Positions 22,153 through 35,900 of a stretch of DNA of 64,000 nt are shown here, piece after piece. The stretch comes from Cladopsammia gracilis (lineage: Eukaryota; Cnidaria; Anthozoa; Scleractinia; Dendrophylliidae). Where the stretch lies: the NCBI GenBank assembly GCA_022457155.1, contig JAJGOT010000114.1:575001-639000 (forward strand), given 5' to 3'. The notes under the pieces are model-generated. The model saw nothing but the letters and a program-made list of their open reading frames with translations, made no database searches and was not told the DNA's origin. Position numbers and translations under genes: made by a program. Numbering within the stretch: position 1 is the first letter of the stretch; each line of letters begins with the position of its first letter.

Positions 22153-25100
22153 GTAAGTCACTCTAACTGACAAATTTTGAAAATGAAGCCTATCTCAAAC
22201 CAAACGACCGCTTTTTGTAACAAAAGTTCAATCATTTAAACATTGGTTCGTCTGGGGATGAAATTCTGAAGTGTGACATTCATATTAAATGGCTCGAGTG
22301 AGTAAGGGTATGAAACATTAAATAACGTCTTAAGATATATAAGATTTTTTGTTTAACAATCGGTAACTTTATGCATAAGAGAAATTCTCGCCGTTTCCCG
22401 AGTCTGATAAACTGTTTGCGTATAAAACATTATATAACGTCTCTTCCAACAGCAAAGTAGCTGAATCTACCAAAAATACTTCAAAGCAAGAAGAAGAGAT
22501 TTTAAGTTGAATGTTTATCTATAGTTGCTTACATAACATATTGTTTTGTTTAAACAATCGATCTTTATGCATAGAACAAATTTCTGCCAGTCTGATAAAA
22601 AAGCCGTATTCATAATCAGGTTTTCCTTTATTCGGAATAAATAACTTAATTTAAACGACTGAAAGTCTCCAGGAAAGCGATTTATCCAGTTGGCAGCGTT
22701 ATTCGTAACTAGGACCCAGAGAGCAGGTGTTGATAAACCCGTGCATAGCAATGGACAGTGATATAACAGCAAACAAAGCCTCAACCGATCGTTACGCAAC
22801 CACGGCGCAACTTTAATTTATGAAATAAATAAAATAAAATACATAAATCACTTTATTTAAGTATCAAATGTATTTAGCACGTAGTACTAATTGGGGCTCC
22901 GGCTCTCGGAGCAAGGGGAGAACCAGGTGGAGAGAACCAACAACAAACTCAACCCACTTATGTACACATGACGTCGGAGCCGGGAATCGAGAAAGACTCG
23001 GGCCACATACGCATTCACCACCCCTGCTCCCCTAAATACTTCAAAAGTAGTTTGGAGTAAGTGTATAGTGAACATAATGGTACTTGTTTGGCAAGAGTTT
23101 ATTCCATAAACACGCCAAAAATCAGGAAATCAAATTGCCAATGATATTACAGTGAGGAACTTTGGCCATGAATGATTTATGAGAATAAAAGAATGTTTTA
23201 AAATACAAAACACGGCGTAACAACTGAAAAATAGCATAAAACAGTCCATTGTAAAGCGACCGAATACAAACGCCTGAAAAATTTCAAGAATCATTTTCCA
23301 CGTATTTGCATTAAAATATCACACTGTTTATCAATTTATTGCCGCATGTTTGAGCTAGCTTTCGGCCAGACAGTAAATCCGGCTTTTTATTATAAAATTA
23401 TATGTAGCGAACTACAAGATTTTCTTTCAGTTACAAGAAATCGTAACTGCACATTGTAACCTGCAGGGACTTTCAGATAGTTTAGCTCTATGGCTGAGTG
23501 AGAGGCGACCCGTGCTATAAACAGACATCGATTACATCACGTGGATCAGAACTTCGTTCAGGAACATATTGTTTTATTGCTCTGATGTTGACCCATTCGA
23601 TTACAGGCCAAGGAAAAACACAACACTCGTACTGAAAGACTTTTAATTGTCATATACGAGTTGTAGCCAATAGTATTTGGATAGGTCGGTCAATTTTCTT
23701 TGCGTAAGCTTACCAAAAGAGAGGAGATATTAGTTTTCGCGCTTTTGTTCCAACAAAAGGTTTAAAACACCTAGGAGACTGAAAAATGTGCTGTAACAAC
23801 ACGTAGTGTTGAAAAACAAGAAATAATTTTAACACGTGAAGAGTTTGATAGCGTATAATTTCCTATCTATGATTTGAAAGTGCGTTTCGACTTACCTGAC
23901 TTTTCCCGAAGTTGTTCGGAAACCTGCGGAAAGTTTAATTAATCATTTAAAATAATAGAAAAATTATTCGTTTACGTAACTTAAAGATATCTTTAAAAGA
24001 GATATTGTCGACTGTATAACTAGGCATAGCTGCTCAGCTTTTTTACATTTAGGATCTAGACTGCTAGCAGTCCCGCTCTAGATAGTCGAGCAAACGGGCG
24101 AGCAAATACGCGATCGGCGATCCGAGCGGCGAGTGAAAAGTAATGCGAACCGAGGGGGCTCTGGGGAAGAGGCGTGAAGGGAAATTGGGACTGCAGTCTC
24201 TTCTGTAACAAACTCGTTATGTATATGACTGTATCTCATGAGTGTATACGAATGTTTATCTATTAATATTAGCCCCTTCATTCTCAGAGCCAATTATGGA
24301 GACATGTGGTTTACAAGTTCTAATTTTTGAGTCTGTTTACGGTATTTTTTTTTATTATAGCTGAATGTTTGAAAATGTGGCTGATAAAAAGTACAGCAAT
24401 TTTACTTCAACAAGCTCGAACAAGGCTTTCTGACCCCGAGTAGCCCGAACATCACAGACAAGAAAGAGAAAAGGGAAAGGGGAGCGAGAGCGAGAGCGAG
24501 AGCGAGAGAAAAAGGACTAGCAGCAGTCTTTTGTTTTATATTGTGGACTTTAGAGATAGGTCTTGAACGACAAAAAAAAAAACAAAGAGAAACACTCCCA
24601 GACGCTTACTTAGAGGGACAAGGTTTTCAAAAATCCAGCTAGATATTTCCATAATATGCCTCGCAATGATGGGAAAAAGCGCAAAAAGGCAATTTCTGGC
24701 CAAGGTCAGAGTGTTTAGAACATTTCACAACGTTTGCTGATTATTTCGATAATATGGCACGCAATGATCGGTTAGAGCTCAAAAAGGCAATCTCTGACCA
24801 AAGTCAGCGTGTTCTAGAACATTTCACAACGTTTGCTTGAGATATGTAGCTGACGTTTTGAAAACGTGGCTGAATTTCACTACCTACAACAAGCTCGAAC
24901 AAGGCTTTCTATAATCCCGAAAAGTCCTTAAGTTACGGACAAGAGAGAGAAAAGTCAAAGGGACGAGAGCGAGAGCGAGAGCGACAGAAAAAGACTATCA
25001 GCAGTCTTTAGTTTTTATATTGCATAGTGTCTTCGCGCACATACGCAGGAGACACAAACAGCATCTATGGTTGTCGAGGTCGATATTCTCGGAAATGACC

Positions 25101-25525
25101 CCCATATTCATATTAATAAAATTTTTAGGATGCCAAGGAGCTCTCGGCATGGAAAACGGTGCAATCACGGATGGACAATTAAGTGCCTCTTCAGAATTTG
25201 ATGCCAATCATGGCATAACTCGTGCCCGTCTAAACAATGAACAAGATGGATCAAAGCAAGGTGCTTGGAGTGCTCTTACAAAAGATGGTAATCAATGGCT
25301 GCAGATTGAACTAGGAAGATACAGCAAAGTGACAAAAGTAGCAACGCAAGGAAGAAACGGCAATTACCCACAATGGGTAAAAACGTACAAACTCCAGTAC
25401 AGTGATGATGGAGTGAACTTCCAATACTACAGGGAACAAGGACAAACGACTGACAAGGTAATGCATGGCAATGTCCAAAACGTTTCCATCACAATACCAA
25501 TTGAACAGGTTGATGATAATGATGG

Positions 25526-25581
<56 letters not shown>

Positions 25582-25594
25582 GTGATGATGATGG

Positions 25595-25661
<67 letters not shown>

Positions 25662-28595
25662 GGTGGTGGTGGTGGTGGTGGTGGTGATGATGATGATTAT
25701 GATGATGTTGATGGTGGTGATGATGATAAAATCTAGCTATCATCATCCATGCAATCTATTTCCATCCGAATCATCCATATCCAAAGCTTAACAGATAGAT
25801 TCCATTTGGCCGTACATCTGTTCAGTTATAGATCACAGATGACGTCAAAATGTGGTAAGAACAAAAAAGTGGCACACGAGCCGCAGGCGAGTGTGTCACT
25901 GATGTTCTTACCACATTTGACGTCTTCTGTGATCTATAACTGAACAGACACACGGCAAAATGGAATCTATTTGTTTTATACAATGAACAGAAAAGTAAAA
26001 AAAGTAAAATTACAAACTTGCCTCGTAGCGCTCGACTGTTCGAAGATTTGTTACAGTTTAGGTATTTTTCAATTCGCCAAGAACACTTATCGTCTTGGTT
26101 TCTTCTTTTTCTTGCTCGTAAACAGCTCCTGCTAAACATTTTTCGAGGATTTCACTTGCTCAATCCAGAATAATCTCGCAAACATTTTTAAAACTGTGCG
26201 CCATGTTGGACAAAACAAAGCAAAATATTTTTCTATGACGTCAGCCGTGCGTCTGTACTCTGATAGATCATAGGCAACGACCAATCACAGAGCGCGCAGT
26301 ATTCAGTTCGTTGTATAATTAACAAATAGATTCCATTTGGCCGTGTGTCTGTTCAGTTATAGATCACAGATGACGTCAAAATGTGGTAAGAACAAAAAAG
26401 TGGCACACGAGCCGCAGGCGAGTGTGTCACTGATGTTCTTACCACATTTTGACGTCTTCTGTGATCTATAACTGAACAGACACACGGCCAAATGGAATCT
26501 ATTTGTTTTATACAATGAACAGAAAAGTAAAAAGAGTAAAATTACGAACTTGCCTCGTAGTGCTCGACTGTTCGAAGATTTGTTCCAGTTTAGGTATTTT
26601 TCAAGTCCCCAAGAACACTTTTCGTCTTGGTTTCTTCTTTTTCTTGCTCGTAAACAGCTCTTGCTAAACATTTTTCGAGGCTTTCACTTGCTCAATCCAG
26701 AATAATCTCGCAAACATTTTCAAAACTGTGCGCCATGTTGGAAAAAACATAGCAAAATATTTTTCTATGACGTCAGCCGTGCGTCTGTACTCTGATAGAT
26801 CATAGGCAACGACCAATCACAGAGCGCGCAGTATTCAGTTTATTGTATAATATTATTTTTATTACAGTTTCAATGCACTAGCTAACAGAGCAAAAAGTGA
26901 CAACACTGAAGCATTGTTTTCAGGTTTTCACTGATACATATATTCTTTTGGACTTTTCGAATTGATGTTAGAAATGGGTGATATATAGACCTCTTTCATA
27001 ATGGCGGCCGATTTATTTATTCTTTAATATGTATGTTAATTAGCCTTACTGGCCACGGTAATATGTGCAAAATTCAAAAGAATTTTTACTCTAAAATGAG
27101 GCTAGTGAGGCTAATTAACATACATATAAAAGAATAAATAAATCGGCAGCCATTATGAAATTATGATCTATGGTCCCTTAAAGGGGCTATATCTTGGCAG
27201 CTTTTGTTTTTTTTTGTTTCAGACTGTGCTAGAATTTAAACTGAGCATTTTACTTCAAACACAAAATGATGCTCTTAGAACACCAAGAACAAGATATCAA
27301 GTAAATTCTTGTAGAAAGAACTTTTTAGCAAAGTTTCCAAAACACCTTGAACAAACTTGAAAAAATTGGCCAATTTTTTAAAGTTGTAATCCTCTTCCAT
27401 CCTGACCGTCTGTAATCAGAGACACTTGTTTATAGATTGGCCCATTTCACATTAGAAGACTGACAAATCGTCTGGACGGACAAGTCGTCCGATGATTTGT
27501 TCGTGTAATGTGAATTCTAGACGGACAACTGACCTTGTGTTGGTCATCGTAAATTCATATCTGAACGAACAAACAGACGATTTTGAAAGCGAGGGGCCTG
27601 GCACTAGCAGGCTTGGTTACCTTGCTTTCTATCCGCCATTTTGTTTTTCCCATAAACCATCACTCCCTTTACTAGTTCCATTCCCCTTAGCGAGTACTGG
27701 GACCGAGATACAACCATTTGTTCGTCTGGTGTGAATTTAAGTCGGACATTAGATGACTTATCCGTCTATAAGACGAACAAATCGTCCACGAAAAATCGTC
27801 TTAATAGACGGCCAAATCGACGGACAAAATCAGACGACTTTTACGTCCAAAAGTTTGTTCGTCCCGTTTTCTCACTAAGACGACTTGTCCGTCTGAGACG
27901 ATTTGTCCGTCCAGACGATTTGTCCGTCTCTAGTGTGAAAAAAAGCAATTTTAAACAAAACTGGACCATTTTTTTTTGCATTTCTACTGATATAAATGTC
28001 TTTTAGTTTTTTTAATAAAGCACTACAAATGGTGACATAGCCCCTCGTGACATCATGAACATTTTATCTTTCTCATTTTATTACTAAACCGAGCTCAATA
28101 TTTCAGTGTACCATTTTTCTTTTTTGTCACCGGTAAGAAAACTGTTACTGCAAACAGGCTTTCTAAATTTTAATGAAACTTCCCATGCAGGGGCGGATCC
28201 AGGATTTTTAAATGGGGGGTGAAATTTTAAATGCAATAGAACCAAAGCCTGGTTGAGGTGTTTGAAGTCAGTGCATCAGAAAAAAAGGGTCTCAGAAAAG
28301 GGGGGTGAAAATTCACCCATTTCACGCCCCCCCCCCCCCCCCCCTCTCCCCCCTGGATCCGCCCCTGCCATGGAATCCTATTGGCCGCTGAAAACGGGTA
28401 GGCGGGCAATGTGTACTGGTTATTTTAATGGGTAGTGAGAAACTTTTTCTTTACTAGCCTTGTATATATTTTTATATTTTCTAGCAGACTTTGAGATAGG
28501 TCTGTATATTATCATTTTCTCACTATTGTCATTTCTTTTAATTAGGTTCCAGTCTTTCTCCATAGTATTTAAATTTTATTGTATGATATCCAACC

Positions 28596-28626
<31 letters not shown>

Positions 28627-31600
28627 GAAACGTCAAGTCATTAATCAAAGTTTTTTACAACATGCGTTGTTTTGTCATGTTTATAACCGCAGTGTGTGTT
28701 TTATTTTTGGTTAAGAGGAACTCTAGAAATACCAAATAACGTTTTTGTCTTATTTTATCGTCTTTGAGGTTTTTTCTGGTAACACTGATAAGGATACTGT
28801 TGTTACGCATGACCTTAACCCACCAATCATGGCACATTACATTCGTTTTCATGTGGTAACTTGGCATGTGTATATATCCATGAGGGTGGAACTATATGGC
28901 TGTGCAGCAGGTACTAAAGGTAATCAATCACTTTAAGGCAATTTATATAATTATATAGCTGAATTTTTGAAAACGTGGCTAATGAAAGTTACTAACAGCA
29001 ATTTCACTACAACACACTCCTGAACAAATATAGGGGGAAAGAAAATTTCGTCTTCATCTGTGGGGAATTTATGTATATAATTTTATGAAGGATGGGCAGA
29101 GTGGATGCTTGTTAGAAACGGCTATCAAAACTAAAAACTAAAAGATACAATTGATATAAGTTATCATGTAATTATGATAAATTAATTTAAGTTAAAATCT
29201 GGAAAGCGGGAAAAAAAACAGAAATAAAAAGAAATATATATATATTAAGGAAATACATTGCTCACTCGCGGATTTTAAGAGCGGATTTTAAACACAAAGT
29301 TCCGGTATAAAAGGAGCCTGGCCTGGCCATTCTCAACTCCAGTCGTCAATCAACATTAACCCTCGGACCTACAACGGGGGGTGGTTGCCACCCCCCCCCC
29401 CCCCTTAAGGTTTTTCTCCGATTTTTTCAATACCATTTAAGATTAGCACATGCCGTTTTCAGTAGCTGTTCATCTATCCTTGAGACACATTTTGGTAAAG
29501 TTTGGTGATAACCGGTTGCTATGGTAACGAGATATGACGTCATAAGTAACATGTGATCAACCCATTTTTGAAGAAAAATGCCTGTTTTTCACCTTTTTTC
29601 AGCGAAAAAGCATATAAAATGCTACCAAAAGCATCAAATTGTTTAATTTTATGTTATTTTGCAACTCTAGCAAACAATATTTGCAATTTCCGCATTTTTC
29701 CGATAAATATAAGATGGCGGCCATACTGGCGGCCATTTTGGATGATGTCACGGACTCCCAGCAGCGATCCAACCCATAATATTTACCTTATCTTGTAGAG
29801 CACATCGCGGGCTATCTATTAGATGTAAAATATTTCCGAAATATTGCAACATCGCAAAATACAATTTTATTGACAGGCCGCACATTTTCTCTGATTATTT
29901 CTATTTCCAGATGCATGCCGGGAATTGCTCTACCTGCCTCATATCTCTGACAAAGTCCTAGTTGGTCACGTGATTAAAACGCTCCGAGTGAAAAACAAAG
30001 ATCAATGTGAGATTAGGTGTTATAGGGAGCCTGAGTGTGTTTCTTATAACCTGGGACCTTTATCCTTTAATGAACACACATGCGAGCTCAGCAGTTCAGA
30101 TCACGCGCGACACCCTGGTGATTTGGTGCCCAGGCCTGGTTACATATACAGAGGGACAAAGGTACGATATTACCCATTCCAGAAACGTTAGCTATGGGAA
30201 GCTTCTAGTATTGGAACGAATTCTACAGCGTGAAGGATTGTGGGGTGGTCTCGGGGGAGGAGACGCGGGACTTTAAAATGGCAGAAAGAAAGTTAGCTGT
30301 GAAGTAAACGTTAGGCAGACATACTTGGAATATTGACGATGGGGAATGCACCGTTACTCAGCTAAGACGATGGCTTTGGTACAGAGGTTTGAAAAACAGC
30401 GGCCAAAATTTGCCAAAGGCTCAATAAACTTATACGTACTGGGAAATTAACTTTATGTAAAACTTTTCGCCCAAGCTCAAAGTCCGTAATAATGGAGTGT
30501 CCGATCCGTAAATGGGATTGGATTGTACAGTACTTGAATTGCCTACAGTGTTATTCTTAGTTTTGCGATGTTAAGTCATTGGCTCCATTTCTCGGCCCCC
30601 TTTAGACACAGGCGCTCGTATAGATCCCCGCTTTTTTATGTCGCTGGCTCGACGATCTTATGAGAAAACAAAGGCACCGTAGACAGACTGTTCGGTGAAA
30701 GTTTCTATATTCTTCTTTTCGATTTATAGAATGGCTGCTCATCGAATCCATGTCTAAACAACGCTTCCTGCCTTGCCTTGACCCAAGAAACTTTCCAGTG
30801 TCTGTGTACCGCGGGATTTACCGGGCCAAACTGCAACACGGGTAAGTCACATGACACTGAAAAGTCGGCGACGCATTCATCGCATTGCGTTTGCACTACA
30901 GCGAAACATGTCTCGTCAGGAATGAAACATGTTTCACTCGGCAAAAGTGTTAAAACATCAAGCGGTTCATTGCGCGAATCATGATCGAAAAATGTTTACT
31001 CTGAGCATAATTGAAGTCACCTTACAAGTTAGTTTCGATCTAAGCCCTCTCTCCTCCGCAGAGGCTCCTATCAGTAAAGAACAGTAAAATATAAAATGGG
31101 AGCGCGGGGAACGATGGGAAGAGCGACCTTCCCAGAGTTCCCCGCGCGCTTTACTTTTTACCCCTACCCAGCCTCCGCGCGTTTTTTTGCCAAGCGTGGA
31201 GCTTGACTGGGAGGCCTCTGCGGTGGGGAGAGATCTTAGCCAGACAAAACCGCACAAATGCCGTCTCCTCGATCGCTTAATACTGCAAGGCCCTTCGTTT
31301 CCGAAGATCTTCACAAGTGAGATTGAACCACAAAATCATGAAACAGCAACTTCGAGCTCCATTTTAGTTATTTAAGTGTAATTCAGTTATAAAGACTTTA
31401 CGCGTGTTCCGTAGAATCGCATAAATTATAGAACCGGGCATGAAACATGATGAAAAGAAGCACCGATGTGCAGTGGGAGGGCGGGAACGTGTTTTATTCT
31501 CAATATGTTTCGGTCCTAATGTGAACACAGGTCTAGAGTGCAGGCTCGCATTATCAAGCGTTCTTTTTTTTTAATTTTCATCTTTGCTCCAATGCTTTCT

Positions 31601-32892
31601 CCGTTCTGCAGACATCGACGAGTGCCAAAATAATCAGAATATCTGTCCGCTGGGTGAAATATGTATCAACAACGTGGGCTCATACGAATGTCAGATCCTT
31701 GAAGGCAAAGTGTAAAGTAAATGCATCAAATTCATCAAACGCACAACGTCGTCGTCTTATAATTTAATGAACAAAACTCAGGCTCTTGATAGTGGCGGTA
31801 ATTCTTTTTGCGGCAAAAATATTTGAACGAAAACTTGATATAACGTTTATGCAAAGTAGTACTAGATTTTCGTATTGTTCAGTAGCCTGTTGCAGGCTTT
31901 CAGATAGTGGCAAGTAGCTGCGAGTGATGAGAAGAAGAAAGTTGCGAGCGGAGAGAACAAGGAAGGGAAGCGTCTATTAGGTGTTCTCACTTATAGGTCC
32001 CGTGCACATGTATCCGTTTTCAAAATGTTTCGTTTATCATAAGCTGAAAACGGAATCAAAGTATTTCGTCCACACGATGTTGTTTTCATAGGGACAACCC
32101 TTTTCAAAAGTTTACGTTTGACCGTTCACACGAATACGAACCTGGAGGGCGTCTTCAGAAGTTTGCGTTTTCACTGAATTTGACTCAGTCCACACGAATA
32201 CGATAGTGTTGCGTTTTCAAAAATTTCCACTCTGGAAAGCGTTTACGAAAAGTCGTCACCCTTTTCAACGGATACGTGTGAACGGAAGGCCAATCCGCAA
32301 AGAAAAAAGTTGCCTTTTACGCGTGGACAGGGCCTTGATTATGTCGTTTTGTTTGTGACCTTATTGAAGTCAGCCACGTGGAACATGAGAAATTTGCGAT
32401 AAATAATTTATTGCCAGCTTGTTGAACTATACTTTTTAGTTCACGAAACCGTGTTCAGATTTCGGAAGAACACAACCTTAGTTTGTACCCGTCTCTGAGT
32501 GGAACATTAAGAAAGCGGTAAGTACCGTTGGGCCCGTTTTAAAACACCTCCTGTAGCTATAGGAAGACCTGTTTTAAACTGTTTTACCCCCAAGGGAGAA
32601 GTACTTCAGTGCAAGATTTAAAAACATTCCAAACATTTTATTTTGCCAAATATTGAAAAACAAACAAACAACGCCACGTAAAACAACTCTCCAGCCGCTT
32701 TTAATAGAATGATCACAATTAATGTCTACACCAGCAGAGACCAGCTTAAAAGTTAAAATTTTATGTCATATTACTAGGAGCTAATGTTAATTTTTCTTAT
32801 GTTTTGACAACCCGCCTCGATTAGCTATGCTTACTGCGGGTTGTCAATGTTGAAAATATTGTTATATTAATAATGAAATAAAATTGTTGTTG

Positions 32893-32931
<39 letters not shown>

Positions 32932-35900
32932 ATAACTACATTGTACAACTCAAAATTTTACTTTGCAATTCATAGGCTTAACATACTTCCCGCTTAAACC
33001 TGACGGCCGCAAAACCGCAAGCGCTTTGGCTACCACGTCGCTAATTTCACTTTACAAATATTTCTAAAACTGAATATTACAGACAAACTCTCTTTCTCTT
33101 CTGGCGATCACCGACTCCATTTTCGTTTTGTTCGAAAACGAAAGGGAACGTTTTCACTGATTTCACGCCTTTCTTTCATATATAACGTAATGTTACTGAT
33201 CAAGATCATATACCTGTCGTGAAAAGTCAAGCTTGTCATCTTCTAAAGATACTTTTCTGGTCGTACCCGCTGATAGACAAAAGAAACCAGACAAGTCTTA
33301 AGCCCGGTTTCCATATGATCGCTGCGATCGCTCAAGAACATGAAAATCACCGAGGAAGCCTTGGCCAGGAACCGCTTCTCTTCAGGGGGGGAACCGCTTC
33401 TCCTCCTAAAGCCTCATGGCACAGACCTTTTCTTCTTTATGGAAGAACCTTCCGTAAGCAGTTCGAATGTTTTTGAATATTTTCTCTGCCTCACATGGAC
33501 TTATACCAAACTTTTCGGCAATTTTGGTCCAGCAGTTCAATCTTATAAACTTATTTTTGTAATCCTTGCTGAACTTCAAGTTGTATAAACAATCATATTT
33601 CTGCGTCTCTTCCATAAAACCACAGTATCGCTGCCGCCGGAGGCCATTTTGCTAGAGAATGTTATTTAAATCGACCTATCAAAAACTATTATGGGATAGA
33701 TTGGATCGCTACGATCGCTGGAGAGTGGTTTCCATATGATCGCTACGATCGCCACGATCGTCGAGAAAGAATTTTTTCTATCTCGGCGATCGCTGCGGTT
33801 GTGTTTCCATATGATCGATCGCAGTGATCATATGGAAACCAGGCTTTATAGGTCCCGTGCACATGTATCCGTTTTCAAAATGTTTCGTTTATAATAAGCT
33901 GAAAACGGAATCAAGTATTGCGTCCACACGATTTGTTTTCATAGGGACAACCCTTTTCAAAAGTTTACGTTTGACCATTCAGCGACACACGAATACGAAC
34001 CTGGAGGGCGATTTCAGAAGTTTGCGTTTGCACTGAATTTGACTCAGTCCACACGAATACGATAGTGTTTCGTTTTCAAAAATTTCCACTCTGGAGAGCG
34101 TTTTCGAAAAGTCGCGTTTTCGGTCACCCTTTTCAACGGATACGTGTGAACGGAAGGCCAATCCGCAAAGAAAAAAGTTGCCTTTTACGCGTGGACAGGG
34201 CCTTGATTATGTCGTTTTGTTTGTAACCTTATTGAAGTCAGCCACGTGTAACAAAAAATATGAGAAATTTGCGATAAATAATTTATTGCCATCTAGATGA
34301 ACTATAATTTTTAGTTCACAAAACCGTGTTCAGATTTCGGAAGAACACAACCTTAGCTTGTACCCGTCTCTGAGTGGAACACTAAGAAAGCGGTAAGTAC
34401 CGTTGGGCCCGTTTTAAAACACCTCCTGTAGCTATAGGAAGACCTGTTTTAAACTGTTTTACCCCCAAGGGAGAAGTACTTCAGTGCAAGATTTAAAAAC
34501 ATTCCAAACATTTTATTTTGCCAAATATTGAAAAACAAACAAACATCAACGCCACGTAAAAGAACTCTCCAGCCGCTTTTAATAGAATGATCACAATTAA
34601 CGTCTACACCAGCAGAGACCAGCTTAAAAGTTAAAATAACTACATTGTACAACTCAAAATTTCACTTTGCAATTCATAGGCTTAACATACTTCCCGCTTA
34701 AATCTGACGGCCGCAAAACCGCAAGCGCTTTGGCTACCACGTCGCTAATTTCACTTTACAAATATTTCTAAAACTGAATATTACAGACAAACTCTCTTTC
34801 TCTTCTGGCGATCGCCGACTCCATTTTCCTTTTGTTCGAAAACGAAAGGGAACGTTTTCACTGATTTCACGCCTTTCTTTCATATATAACGTAATGTTAC
34901 TGATCAAGATCATATACCTGTCGTGAAAAGTCAAGCTTGTCATCCTTCTAAAGATACTTTTCTGGTCGTACCCGCTGATAGACAAAAGAAACCAGACCCC
35001 AAGTCTTAAGCCCGGTTTCCATATGATCGCTGCGATCGCTCAAGAATATGAAAATCACCGAGGAGGCCTTGGCCAGGAGCAGCTTCTCTTTAGGAACCGC
35101 TTCTCTTCCTAAAGCCCCATGGCACAGACCTTTTCTTCTTTATGGAAGAACCTTCCGTAAGCAGTTCGAATGTTTCTGAATATTTTCTCTGCCTCACATG
35201 GAGTTAAACCAAACTTTTCGGCAATTTTGGTCCAGCAGTTCAATCTTATAAACTTAATTGTGTAATCCTTGCTGAACTTCAAGTTGTATAAACAATCATA
35301 TTTCTGCGTCTCTTCCATAAAACCTAAGTATTTCTGCCGCCGGAGGCCATTTTGCTAGAGAATGTTATTTAAATCGACCTATCAAAAACTATTATGGGAT
35401 AGATTGGATCGCTACAATCGCTACGATCGCTGGAGAGTGGTTTCCATATGATCGCTACGATCGCCACGATCGCCGAGAAAGAATTTTTTCTATCTCGGCG
35501 ATCGCTGTGATAGTGTTTCCATATGATCGCTACGATCGCTGAACACGTTTTTGAGCGATCGCAGCGATCATATGGAAACCAGGCTTTATAGGTCCCGTGC
35601 ACATGTATCCGTTTTCAAAATGTTTCGTTTATAATAAGCTGAAAACGGAATCAAGTATTGCGTCCACACGATTTGTTTTCATAGGGACAACCCTTTTCAA
35701 AAGTTTACGTTTGACCATTCAGCGACACACGAATACGAACCTGGAGGGCGATTTCAGAAGTTTGCGTTTGCACTGAATTTGACTCAGTCCACACGAATAC
35801 GATAGTGTTTCGTTTTCAAAAATTTCCACTCTGGAGAGCGTTTTCGAAAAGTCGCGTTTTCGGTCACCCTTTTCAACGGATACGTGTGAACGGAAGGCCA

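Noticed and set aside
25465..25791. poly-Met, poly-Val and poly-His frames
   Set aside because: Other frames and the opposite strand of the GAT/GGT microsatellite; no independent coding evidence.
25822..26671. Two similar minus-strand frames of about 105 residues (RARKRRNQD...)
   Set aside because: They lie in the two tandem copies of a hairpin-bearing repeat, have no domain and differ only as the DNA repeat differs.
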